A DNA stretch of 46,233 nucleotides, taken from assembly GCA_048213135.1 (NCBI GenBank), contig PS015536.1, forward strand, positions 8,294 to 54,526, read 5' to 3'. A model generated the notes under the pieces. That model did not search any database. It was not told the origin of the DNA and worked only from the letters and a program-made list of their open reading frames with translations. This DNA comes from Reclinomonas americana ATCC 50394. Taxonomy: Eukaryota > Jakobida > Jakobea > Jakobida. Position numbers and translations under genes: made by a program. Within the stretch, counting starts at the first letter, position 1. Each line of letters opens with the position of its first letter. Below, piece after piece: positions 9,670-20,195 of this stretch.

Positions 9670-12600
9670 CGCCGTCGATGCTCGCTGCGACTGTGCGCTC
9701 ACCGTACGTGTTGGTGTCGGCGCGTAGCAGATACGGCGAATTGTACCCCGACCCCTTCGTCAAGCTGTTCGACACGCGCATGAACGCACTCGTGTCGCAA
9801 ATCTCGGTGACTGGCGGCAGCATGGCGCTTCGCTTTGTTCCCAACCAGGTTCCGCGGGCATCACCTTTTTCGCACCACCTCCTCCTCCTTCTCCCCCTCA
9901 TTTTTCTCATGTGTTGTGCAGCGGCGACACTTGGCGGTGGCGTCGCCGTCGGGAGTGATTGAGTTCCGCGACATTAGCACACCGTCCAACATGCTGTACA
10001 TGTCGCTGAGCATGATCAACGCTCAACCACAATCGCTGCTCTCGTTTGACTTGTCGTCGACTGGCGAGTGCATCGCCGCTGGCGATCGCTACGGCGACTT
10101 GCATTCCGTGTCGCGCGTCATTGACTCCACGCTCAATTCGCGAGTCGAGTACTTTGACTTGTTGCCGGAGCCGCCGACTTTCGAATCAGTGGCGGTGCCG
10201 TTTGAGGCCGTGTTGCGTCCCACATCGTTGACGGTGGCTGCTCTTATTATTTGGTTGCTCATGCTGCTCCCCCGCCACCCGCAGTCCCGTGTTTGCTGCT
10301 CCTGCGCCGGCCTCTGGTCGCTACGCCTCTGAATGGCCGACAGACTTGTGCTCGGTTGGCGCTCGCCCGCCCGTCATCAAGTCCTCCATTCAGCAGTCGC
10401 TGCGTGTCACCGGATTCGTCGGTGCCATTTCGAATCCGGGTATCCGTTGCCACGAGCAGGCGTACGTCAAAGTGCGTGGCAAGGCGCGCAAGAAAATCAC
10501 ACTGCAGAGCATCGACGCCAAGGTGAGCCCCACAATCTCGCTTTCTCTCTCGCTGAGAATCTAACGACTCACTTGTTGCGTCTCCACATGCAGGGCTCGC
10601 CCTTCCGAGCCATCACGGATGATCTCACGGAAAAGGCGCAACGGGAACGCATCCCCAAGATCTACCTGCGCGTGGAGAAGAAGCAGTCGGCGGTTTCGTG
10701 GGAGGAGTTCGACTTCAAGTTGCGCAGCGATGCGCCTTTGTGTTGCTTTCTGTTGCCGGTGCCACTCACACGCGCCTCACAGAAAGTACAACAAGACTCG
10801 CTTCTGCGGTCTGGAGAATGACTTGCCGAACTGCTACGTCAATCCGCTCCTGCAAGTGCTGTACTTTACGCCGCGCTACCGCGATTTCGCCATGCAATAC
10901 CTGTCCAACGATCGGCAGTTCTGCTTGGCCAGCGAGTCTGGTTTCCTGTTCCGTTTCGTGGCTCCCGCGACGCAGAGCGCCTTCTCCACCCCCCCTCCTC
11001 CTCTCCCTCACACGCACAGCTTCCGCAGACATGATGAAGCACTTCAAGGGCGGCACTGCGCAAGCCAAGAACTTTTTGCGCGTCTTCCGTCAGATCCCGC
11101 AAGGTGTGCATGTCGTTGTTCACACGCGCCCCTTCCTCCTCCTCTTCTAACAACGACGTGCAGCTGCCGCTCTCGGTCTGTTTGACGACATGGTGCAGGC
11201 GACACACTCGAGCGAGGAACTCGAAGGCTCCGGCGGCAAGATCCAGAAAATGATGCGCTTCACTCTGGAGCACCTCAATCGCCTCCTCACCGAGGACTTG
11301 GAGGAGCAGGCCGCGAATCAGGCCTTCATCATGAGCCACATGTCGCGACCGCGCAATGCCCGTGGTCGTCAGGCTGCGGCCAGCAGCGAGGGTGGAAGCG
11401 GCTCGGAGGTGAGTTGGCGGTTGTTCGCTCTCTCCCCCTACTCTCGCACTCGCAAATGTCCCGCGTTGATTCTTGTGCGCTTAGTCGGCGTCGTCGGCTG
11501 CACAGTCCCCGTCGACCACTGTGATTGAGGACATTTGGGGCTCGATGATCTCCACCATCAATGTGTGCGTGCATTGCCGCACGCGGCACGTGCGCCAAGA
11601 TCGCTCCTTCTGTCTCGACCTGGCGCTGCCGGAGGACTCGTCGCCAGGCTCGCTGTTTGGCCTGCTGGCCTCGTCTTTCCGTCGCGAAACCAAAACCAAG
11701 GCCTGGTGCAGCAAGTGCTGCGGCTACCAGCTGACGCAGCAGAAGAAGACTGTCACCGACCTGCCGAATTCAATCATCTTTAACTGCGGGCCTGTGAGCG
11801 AGGTTTGTGTGGTGCACGAAATGCGATGAGAGTATTCGAGGATTCATATCCCCTCCGCTCATCCACTCCTTTTTTTGTTTGTAGAAACTCATGACCAACA
11901 GCCTGAATTTGACGGAGGAAGGGCGCAAGATGCCGCCGCGCTTCTTTGTGGACATGTCAAAAGCAGAGGAGGACGGACCAACTGTGGTGGAGAATGTGGA
12001 CTTGTTTGACGATCGTTCACGCTTTGTACAGTACGAGTTGTATGTTGCGTGCATGTCGCAAGCTGCTACCGCTTTGTGTATCATGCTGCTGCTGAGCTCT
12101 GGTATCCTTATGCAGGCCTTGATCGTTGACATTCGCCCACCCGACGACGACGAGGGTCACTTGGCTGCTCTCATCAAGGGTGCGTCGGCAGCACGTCCCC
12201 ATCCCATCCCGTCTCGTGATCGTCAAACATTTCCTTCTCTTCTGCACAGTGCCTCGGTCGTACTTTGAGGATGCGCAGTCGGTGGCGTCGCCAACACCAA
12301 AGAGTCCCACCGAAGTGATGGCGTCGGGACGCGATCGTGAGTGGTTCCTGTTCAACGACTTTCTCATTTTCCCGGAAGACGAGGCGACGGCCATCAACTT
12401 TGCCCCGTTCTGGAAGGTAGCTGCACTGACGCTTTTCTCTGCTTCGATGCTCGGTGATTCTCACAAACATTGTGTGGCGTGATAGTTCCCGTGCATTATG
12501 CTGTATGCACGCGAGGGCTTCCTGGACGAGCCGACACCGTACCGCGGTCGTTTGCACTTGTCCGAGGCCGTGTTCCGTGATCAGGGATTGTCACGGTGAG

Positions 12601-13655
12601 ACTCACATTTGCTTTGTTATTCTGCACATTGCATTCTTCTCAACTGATGTATATACCGCCAGCATGCAACCCTCGGCTCTGCGCTCGTTCCGCGCTCTCG
12701 ATCTGCACGAGAACTGCAAGGGCCAACTGGTGGCAATTGATGCCGAGTTTGTTGCCCTCACCAAGGTTTGTGTGCACTTCTGGATGTGTGCGCGTTTGCA
12801 CATCTGTGTATTCATTGTGGAGCAGGAGGAGCGCAAGATGCTGCACGACGGCACAAGCGTGGTGGTCACGCCACCCATTCTGTCGCTGGCTCGTGTGTCG
12901 GTGCTGCGCGGCGGTGGGCCAATGGAGGGCGTGCCGTTCATCGACGACTACATTCACACGCCGGAGCAAGTGTCGGACTACTTGACGCGTTTCTCGGGCC
13001 TCGTGCCAGGAGACCTCGATCCGAGTGTTTCGCGACACTTTGTCACGTCGCTGAAGGTGAAGGACGGAGTGAGGATTTGTGTTGGTGGTTGTGCTTTGCC
13101 TAACGGTGATTGAACGCAGGCGGCCTACTTGAAGCTGCGCTACCTGGTGGACAACAAGTGCATCTTTGTCGGCCACGGTCTGAAGAAGGACTTTAAGATC
13201 ATCAGTTGCGACACTCGTCAAGTGCGTGTCTGTTGCAGCTATCGTCATGCTCACTCTCCTCCGCAGACATTTATGTTCCCGAGGAGCAGATGCGTGACAC
13301 GGTGGAGTTGTTCAGCCTGAAGCAGCAGCGAAAGGTGCGGTGGGGGAAAGGGGAGTGGAGGAAAGACTCGTGATGCTCATTCTGCTGTTCTTTAGCTGTC
13401 GCTTCGCTTCTTGGCGATGCACGTGCTGCGCGAGAACATTCAGGAGCAGACCCACGACAGTATCGAAGACGCCAGGACGGTGAGTGTCTGTCTGTGTATG
13501 TCGGCTTCCCCCATGTTGCTTCCTCACCGCTGCGCCAGGCACTTCTGTTGTACAAGCGGTACTGCGAGCTGCAACAAGCCGGTACATTTGATCAGAAGCT
13601 CGAGGAACTGTACGCTATTGGTCGTCGCACAAACTGGCAAGTGGGTGGCAGATGA
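8384..13655 (+). CDS. PAN2: PAN2, catalytic subunit of the PAN2-PAN3 poly(A) deadenylase
   Basis: PAN2 trims mRNA poly(A) tails in the cytoplasm together with PAN3. About 23 exons join from the ATG at 8384 to the TGA at 13653. The order is: a glutamine run (CAA/CAG repeat) and acidic N terminus; a WD40 propeller from about 8790 to 10210 (for example SPSGVIEFRDIS); a linker; a ubiquitin-hydrolase-like domain (KTRFCGLENDLPNCYVN through EWFLFNDFLIFPED); and a DEDD/RNase T exonuclease (AIDAEFVAL, VGHGLKKDFKII, HDSIEDARTALLLY) with all acidic metal ligands visible. Introns at 10212, 10719, 12044 and 13205 start with GTTGCG. Frame continuity at the N terminus requires a 14-nt exon at 8634-8647. The boundary around the (GT)n intron at 9600-9728 is the least certain. 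The position equivalent to the USP catalytic Cys is Cys here. Confidence 0.95.
8430..8468 (+). repeat. CAA/CAG repeat coding polyglutamine in PAN2
   Basis: A mixed CAA/CAG run encodes about 13 consecutive Gln near the PAN2 N terminus, just before an Asp/Glu-rich segment. Confidence 0.95.
9600..9664. repeat. (GT)n microsatellite in a PAN2 intron
   Basis: About 30 GT units start right at the donor after the codons for CGFME. It is an intronic repeat, not a Cys-Val repeat protein. Confidence 0.9.
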
Positions 13656-13743
13656 CACAACGCTGCTAAAGTAAACACACTTCGTAATCCACGCCGTCAC
13701 CGACTTGTCCTACGACGTATCGTCTTTGCGTCGTATCTTGCGA

Positions 13744-16350
13744 ATGAGCGATCCACTGCTGCATGCCTGCGCCTTTGACTTGCTCGGCGATCATACCTGG
13801 GTGCTCATTGCGCGTTTCCTCAACTTGTTGCGTCGCACAGGTTGTCTCCCTCACTCTTCCCTTCGTTTATGCGAGTTGTCTCACATGTGTCGCCAGTCGC
13901 GACTACACAATGTGCTGGCGCGTGTGCACTCGTCTGTGCGAGCTGCTGGAGACACACATGAGTCGCATGCGACTAACACCCTTTGACGTGGCGCAACGCG
14001 GCGATCTGATTGTCACTGTGGATCACGTTCGCGCGCGTTTTCCGCGACTGAGTGCTCTCGATCTGGGCGGCTTTGCGTTGGGGTTCGAGGGTGCCCAGTC
14101 GTTCGCACAAGTGCTGGCACGACACAGCAACTTTGTGGAACTCGATCTGACGCGTTGCGTTCCCCTCTTATCTCGCTCACTGAGTGGAAATGGTCAATGA
14201 CTGAAGAAGCCACAGAGAACAACTTGCGACTGGGCGGTTCGCGAGTGGTGGGAGCTGCTGTGGCGGGATGCAGTCGACTGCAGCGGCTCATGCTGGGCAA
14301 GAACGGCATTGGTCCGCAGGGACTGGCGGCGATTGTGCATGCTGTCGTGCAGTCCGAGTCGTTGACGGAGCTCGACTTGCGCAGCAACGGCATCACGCAC
14401 GAGGGTGCGCACCAGCTGGAGACTCTGTTGAGAGGTACGAGGTGGGATGGAGTCGGGGAACGAGGCGGGCTTTTTGCTCACTCTCCTTGTCGTCGCGCGC
14501 GCAGAGAACGACACGATCACGCACTTGGATTTGTCGGGCAACCGACTGCGTGCGTTGGGTGCGGCGGCAGTGGGCCGTGGCCTCGGTGTGAATCAGTCGC
14601 TGCGCAGTCTGTCGCTGGCCGACACGAGTCTCGGCGACGAGGGCGTGATGGCCCTGTGCCGGTTTGGCGAGGCCGTGCCGGATGCTGCGGAGGCGGCCGC
14701 GATGGAGGGCGAAGGCGCCTCTGCGGGAGCGGCGCCAGTGATCGACGTGGATGTGAAACCCGACAATGAGAGGCTCGCTGGCAACTTTACGCTGGAGCGC
14801 CTTGTGCTGACGAAGAACAACATTACGGGAGACGGCACGAAGGTGTTGCTGACGGCGGTGGGTGCGCCGCGCAGTCGGGTGTGTGATTTGGTGTTGGACA
14901 GCAATCAGTTGTCATCGGAGGGCTCCTACGCCATTGGCGAGATGATTCGCGCACGGGTGAATGCCATTGCGCCGCTGAAGAGGATATCGCTGAAGGCCAA
15001 CGAGATTGGGCCGGCGGGTGCACGGTGGCTGGCGACGGCGTTGGAGGCGACTCGCTCGCGAGTCAGTCTGGTGTTGGATGGTGCGTGTGCGTGAGGGTGG
15101 GCGAGGTGAGAGGCGGTGTGGTTAGTGAATGTCGCACCGCGCAGGCAACACACTCGGCGGCACCGGCGTGCAACTGATGATGGAGAAGGTGCCGGTGACG
15201 CTGCTGAATCAAATGAGTTTCCGAGGTTGGTTGCCGATACTTGGTTTCTTTTGTGTGTCGGCCACTGACTGCGGCGTCGCACGAAATCAACAGACAATGG
15301 CATTGGCGAGCGCGGCATGCGTGCAGTGTCGGAGCGACTGGTTACGCTGGGGCGCATTCTCCTTGTTTTTCTTGGTCGCAGTGGCTGATTGTCGCCGTGC
15401 AGAGCATTAGCGGCATTCGGCGTGTGCACTTGGGCGGCAACGATCTCGGTGAACCCGGTGCCATGCTGTTGTACGAGGGATTGAAGGATCACACGCGGTT
15501 AACGGAGCTGCTCGTGCCATGTTGCGTAGTGTGATGTCGCCGATTGCTTCGCTCGACAGGGATTGACAGTTGATGGTGGCACGTGTAGCCAACAAGTTTG
15601 GCAAGGAGGGCGCGGTGTGGATTGCCCGGCTGCTGACGGAGAATCGGTACATTGAGACGCTGTCGCTGGAGTGTTGCGTCGCTGCGCTCGTGCCTGTGCC
15701 ACCTCACGCCACTCCGTGTCCAAATTCATCATGCACACCACAGCCAATAGCCTGCGCGACAAGGGCTGCCTCATTGTCACCGAGGCACTTTCCGAAGGCC
15801 GCAACACGTCGCTGCGGCGTCTCAACCTGTCGTGGAATCACATTGAGGCGGAGGGCGTGCGGCCGTGGCAGTTCATGCTGCGCGACAACCAGACCCTGAC
15901 CGAAATCGACATGAGGTGTGGGAGACTGTGTTTTCATCCCACACCTGATGTGGCTGACTTGCGTGCACGCAGCGCCAACCTGATCGACCCAGAAGGCGTC
16001 GCGTGGATTGCCACAGGTGCGGAATGATGCTCGTCGTCGTCCAGGGAAAAAACTCACCAATATACTACAGGGCTGGCTGGCAACCATTCGTTGGTCGGCC
16101 TCAGTTTGGCGTACAACCAGGTGTGGCCCGACGGCGCACAGTGCATCTACGACGCCCTACAGCAGAATACCACCATCCGGAGAGTTGCGTACACATTTTG
16201 CCAGGGCATGAACGAGAAGCGACTCACACCCCATGAACACAGTTGGACCTCTCCGCCACCATCACTGGCGAGTCCGGGCCCAAGCTACTGCTCACGGCCA
16301 TGCGCGAGAGAAGAGAGCGCAATCTGCCTCGCGTCGTGATCTCTCTCTAG
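13744..16350 (+). CDS. F-box-like protein with ribonuclease-inhibitor-type leucine-rich repeats
   Basis: The ATG at 13744 follows PAN2 by 88 bp. The N terminus, spliced across a GTTGCG intron (13827-13896), reads LLGDHTWVLIARFLNF then RDYTMCWRVCTRLCELL, a pattern like an F-box (substrate adaptor for SCF ubiquitin ligases). The rest is a series of long LRRs of the xxLxxLxLxxNxxGxxG type, for example LTELDLRSNGITHEG, ITHLDLSGNRLRALG, IRRVHLGGNDLGEPG and LVGLSLAYNQVWPDG. A low-complexity Ala/Glu insert follows one repeat (about 14670-14750). Twelve exons end with TAG at 16348. Five of eleven introns (13827, 14154, 15521, 15673 and 16194) begin with GTTGCG. In each case splicing restores the LRR register. 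The function is unknown. NLRC3/RNH1-like scaffold proteins are the closest fold match. Confidence 0.85.
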
Positions 16351-16365
16351 TGAACGCACATTTCA

Positions 16366-16984
16366 CTAGTCGGCGTACTGCACCTGCGTGCGTCGTATTC
16401 TCTTCTCCACGCGCTGCGGCACCTCACTGCGCAACCACCTCTGCGCGCGCAACGGCCACACCACTGCCACCGCGCGTCCATCCACAATACGCGCCGGCAG
16501 CGGCCCGTACATGTTGGCATCGACCGAGTTGTCAGAGTTGTCGCCCTCCATCCACAGAAAGCCGGCGGGCACGCGAACTGCACCGTGCATGGGCGCTGTG
16601 TCCGCACGCACAGCGACTACATCACCGGGCGTGGCGACTACGCGTTTGATCACATACTGCTCGGCGTTGAAAGGGTTGCGATAGGTGACCACATCGCCCA
16701 CTCGCACGCAGCGATGTGCATCGGAGAATGGATAGTTCCACACAAGAACCCACTCGCGGCCTTGCTGCGGACCGTCGGGGTTGAGCGAAGGCCACATTGA
16801 TGCGCCTCTGAGTGCGCGCGCAAGTGTGAGAAGCATGCACGGAGGAGTGTGCGCGGGCGAGTGAGTAAGTGCGCAACTGCACAGGTGCGATCTGCACGAC
16901 TTTGACGCGGATCAGTTGCGCCAGAGGGTACACAATGGCGAATGTCTTGACAAACTCCACGCCAAACAGCAGCAACTGTCGCAT
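16366..16984 (-). CDS. Mitochondrial inner-membrane peptidase IMP1/IMP2-like (signal peptidase I family)
   Basis: Serine peptidase of family S26 that removes sorting peptides on the intermembrane-space side of the inner membrane. Exon 1 (16984-16878) encodes an N-terminal hydrophobic segment (MRQLLLFGVEFVKTFAIVYP). Exon 2 (16807-16366) encodes the rest, about 182 aa in all, close to the family size. Catalytic Ser is in QGASMWPSL and catalytic Lys in YVIKRVVATPGD. The C-terminal box is WMEGDNSDNSVDANMYGPL. The intron (16877-16808) starts with GTTGCG, and splicing it creates the conserved G-x-SM motif. IMP2 is slightly favoured over IMP1, but I cannot separate them by eye. The stop is 15 bp from the stop of the convergent LRR gene. 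Confidence 0.87.
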
Positions 16985-17077
16985 CTCAACGGGGTAAGGG
17001 GATAGGAGGAGAAAAGAGTGCGTCCTGTGCGTCCCATCACTCACGCACGCACCGACCGACGCACGCACTCGCTCATC
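16985..17077. promoter_or_regulatory. 93-bp divergent spacer between two mitochondrial-protein genes
   Basis: Start codons of the IMP-like peptidase (minus) and NDUFV1 (plus) face away from each other across 93 bp, so the promoters probably overlap. No known element is recognised. Confidence 0.55.
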
Positions 17078-19710
17078 ATGCAACGAGCGGCCCGAGTCGC
17101 GCGTCGCTTCTACGGCGGCCTGGCTGACAAGGACCGCATCTTCACCAACTTGTTTGGAGAGCATCCGTATACGCTGGATGGAGCACTCAAGCGAGTTGCG
17201 TGAATGTGCAAGTGTGTGTGTGTGTGAGAGAGAGAGGGGAGAGAGAGAGCAGTGTGCAGTCGCCAGGTCGTGCTGTGTGTGTGAGAGAGAAACGAGTGCG
17301 TGTGTGTATACGTTGAGTTTTGCACTTTGGAGTTCAATTGCGCTTGCATATGCACACGCATTCAACACATCTGCTGTGTGCGATGAGACAGAGCACGCAC
17401 AGAGAGTGAACAAGTGTGTGCGTGAGAGTGAGAGCGAGGGAGGTGGAAAAGCAAGCGTTTCTCAGTGGACATGGCGCGCAATGTCTCACTCTCTCTTCTC
17501 TCTCTCTCTTTGGTGATTGTTTATAGGGTGACTGGTACCGCACCAAGGATCTGATCACGAAGGGCTCTGACTGGATCGTGAATGAGGTCAAGAAGAGTGG
17601 ATTGCGCGGTCGCGGAGGTGCAGGTTTCCCCTCGGGGCTGAAGTGGTCGTTTATGCCCAAGGTGTCCGATGGAAGGTGAGAGAACGAGGAGGGGAGAGTG
17701 GAACAGGGGTATCAGGTCAGCCTTTTCTCGTCATGCGTGATGATGATGGAGTGATGAGGGGGAGTGATGAAGGGCTTCTCGCCATATCTCTCCTTGTGGC
17801 CACTGTGCAGATGGCTCGTCCCTGCTTTCCTTTGCTCTCTGCCACCATTCTGCAGCGTCTTGCCTGCGCGATGTCATGACGTTCTTCTTCTTCTCCTGTC
17901 GTACGCGAACCCACCGCCCCGTCAGTGAGCGCATTTGTTTCCCTCTCTTTCTCACTTCCTCTCTCACACATTTGAAAAGCTTCATCGCTGTCACTCACTT
18001 GTTGTTCTCTCCCTCGTTTTCTCTCTTATTTCCCTCCCTTTCCCTTTCCCTCTCTCCTATCCCTCTCTCCTCTCCCTCTCCTCTCCCTCTCTCCTCTCCC
18101 TCTCCCTCTCCCTCTCCCTCTCCCTCTCCCTCTCCTCCTCCCTCTCCCTCTCCCTCCCCTCTCCCCCCTCTCTCCCTCTCCCTCCCGTTCCCTCACCCTC
18201 ACCCTCTCCCTCTCCCTCACTTCCCCTGCCAGGCCATCATACCTCGTCATCAATGCCGACGAGAGTGAGCCGGGCACGTGCAAGGATCGCGAGATTATGC
18301 GACACGATCCGCACAAGTTGGTCGAGGGCGCGCTGCTGGCCGGTGTGGGCATGCGTGCACGCGCAGGTAAATCACATCCTTTCCTCCCTCCCTCTCATAT
18401 CCCCTCTCTTCTCACACACTATCGCAGCGTACATTTACATTCGCGGCGAGTTCTACAACGAGGCGCTGAACCTGCAGCACGCCATCGACGAGGCCTACAA
18501 GGCGGGATTGATTGGTCGCAACGCCTGCGGCAGCGGCTACGACTACGATGTGTACCTCCACCGTGGTGCTGGTGCGTACATTTGTGGCGAGGAGACTGCG
18601 CTGCTGGAGTCACTCGAGGGCAAGCAGGTGCGTGCGAGCGTGCGCATGAAAGGAATGCCATAGAGTGCGATTCTCACTATGTTCTGTGGCTGCTGCGCAG
18701 GGCAAGCCGCGCCTGAAGCCACCGTTCCCAGCCAATGTCGGTCTGTACGGTTGCCCGAGCACTGTGACCAATGTGGAGACCATTGCCGTGGCGCCGACCA
18801 TTCTGCGTCGGTTTGTTTCTCGAGTCGAAGTTGTTACTACTGCTGCTGTGTGTATCACGCCCCAACACCTTCTCGTGTTGTCTGTCCAACAGTGGTGGTG
18901 ACTGGTTCGCCGCGTTCGGACGCAAGAACAACAGCGGCACCAAGCTGTTCTGCATCTCCGGCCACGTCAACAACCCATGCACTGTGGAGGGTACGTCCAT
19001 CTGTGTTTATGTGCCTTTGTTGCCACCGTAGGTGCTCATTCCCTCCATCTCGCAGAGGAAATGTCCATTCCTCTCCGCGAGCTCATCGAGAAACATGCCG
19101 GAGGTGTGCGCGGTGGCTGGGACAACCTTCTGGGCATCATCCCCGGTGGCTCTTCAGTACCAGTCCTGCCCAAGTCCATTTGCGACGATGTGCTGTTGCG
19201 TACAATATTCACGCGTTTATGTTGTGTGTCTCCTCTTCCTCCCGCTCTCCGCTCACCACCTCAATCTCACCAGGATGGACTTTGACGCCCTGAAGGCCGT
19301 CAACAGTGGCCTCGGCACCGCCGCCGTGATGGTCATGGACAAGTCGACCGACATTATCAAGGCCATTGCCCGTCTCTCCAAGTTCTACAAGCACGAGTCG
19401 TGCGGCCAATGCACACCGTGCCGCGAGGGCACCGGCTGGCTCATGCAGCTGATGGACCGCTTCGTCGAGGGCAACGCCGACGTGCGCGAGATCGACATGC
19501 TGGATGTTGCGCAGCGCTTGCAATTCGTCGCTCTGTGTGTGTTGTGCTCATCTCCGGTTGCTCTGCCAGGAAATCTCTCGTCAGATCGAGGGACACACCA
19601 TTTGCGCTCTGGGTGATGCTGCCGCATGGCCAGTGCAGGGTCTGATTCGTCACTTCCGCCCTGAGATGGAGGCGCGTGTGAAGAAGTTCCAGGCCGCCCA
19701 CCGCCGTTGA
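17078..19710 (+). CDS. NDUFV1: NADH:ubiquinone oxidoreductase 51-kDa flavoprotein subunit (complex I, NuoF)
   Basis: NDUFV1 oxidises NADH with FMN and passes electrons to cluster N3 in the matrix arm of complex I. Nine exons give about 439 aa with a basic N terminus ([11 protein letters not shown]) suited to mitochondrial import. Key motifs are [16 protein letters not shown] (FMN), [14 protein letters not shown] (NADH/FMN pocket), [16 protein letters not shown] and [12 protein letters not shown], followed downstream by the fourth cluster Cys in [14 protein letters not shown]. Three introns start with GTTGCG (17195-17526, 19195-19273 and 19506-19569), all in strongly conserved protein. The intron at 17676-18232 is long (about 557 nt) and filled with a pyrimidine repeat. 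All ligands are present, so the enzyme should be active. The organism therefore has a respiratory or complex I-containing organelle. Confidence 0.98.
18024..18226. repeat. CCCTCT-type pyrimidine-rich repeat in an NDUFV1 intron
   Basis: About 200 nt of irregular CCCTCT/CCCTC repeats on the plus strand, ending just before the acceptor at 18232. A Ser/Pro-rich open frame through it is an artefact of the repeat. The strand asymmetry (all C/T) could form triplex DNA, but no function can be read from sequence. Confidence 0.9.
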
Positions 19711-20195
19711 GCGTGATCTCGGCGTGCCACATCTTCCGGCCTGTTTCTGTTTGTCTTGTTTTTCTTGTGGACGTGGTCGGTAGATGTTGGCTGGTTGTTG
19801 TTGTTGTTGGTTGGTTGGTTGGTTTTTTTGCTGCCGAGTTGGGTGGCGTGATGCGCACACTCGCACGTCCGCACTCTGGGGTTGCGGGTGGGAATGGGAG
19901 TGGGAGAGCAAGTGGTGGAGGGGAGTGCGAGGTTGGGCGGCGGCGGTAATGATGGTGAGCCGGAAGAATTGATGATGGGCTCGCCCACTCTGGCCACATT
20001 GTTGTCGTCGTCGTCGTCATCCTCTCCTCTCTTTCCCCACCCTTGCGTCCTTCCTCCTTTCCTCCTCTCGTAATCCTGGTGGTGTGTGTGCGTTTGAGCT
20101 CGTGTGTTTCTCGTTGCTTCCGTCTCGGTCGGCATGTGATGCTGTGGTGTATTGCGAAAATATGCGAAATCCGTATGTTACATTAATACTATTGA
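19711..20195. other. Convergent 3' intergenic region (NDUFV1 / NIPP1-like)
   Basis: 485 bp between two stop codons on opposite strands. It is G/T-rich on the plus strand, with GTTG/GGTT runs near 19785-19830 and a TCG repeat near 20000. Nothing coding is seen. Both polyadenylation regions should lie here. Confidence 0.5.

Noticed and set aside
9587-9720. Cys-Val repeat or His-Thr repeat protein
   Set aside because: It is the translation of a (GT)n microsatellite inside a PAN2 intron, in several frames.
10230-10284. A 31-nt GTTGCT intron in PAN2 (10254-10284)
   Set aside because: It would add the odd residues LRPTSLTVAALII. Starting the intron at the GTTGCG at 10212 uses the same acceptor, keeps the frame and gives a cleaner PAN2 join.
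17876-18268. Ser/Pro-rich protein encoded by the pyrimidine tract
   Set aside because: It is a repeat artefact inside an NDUFV1 intron. The conserved NDUFV1 frame resumes right after the acceptor at 18232.
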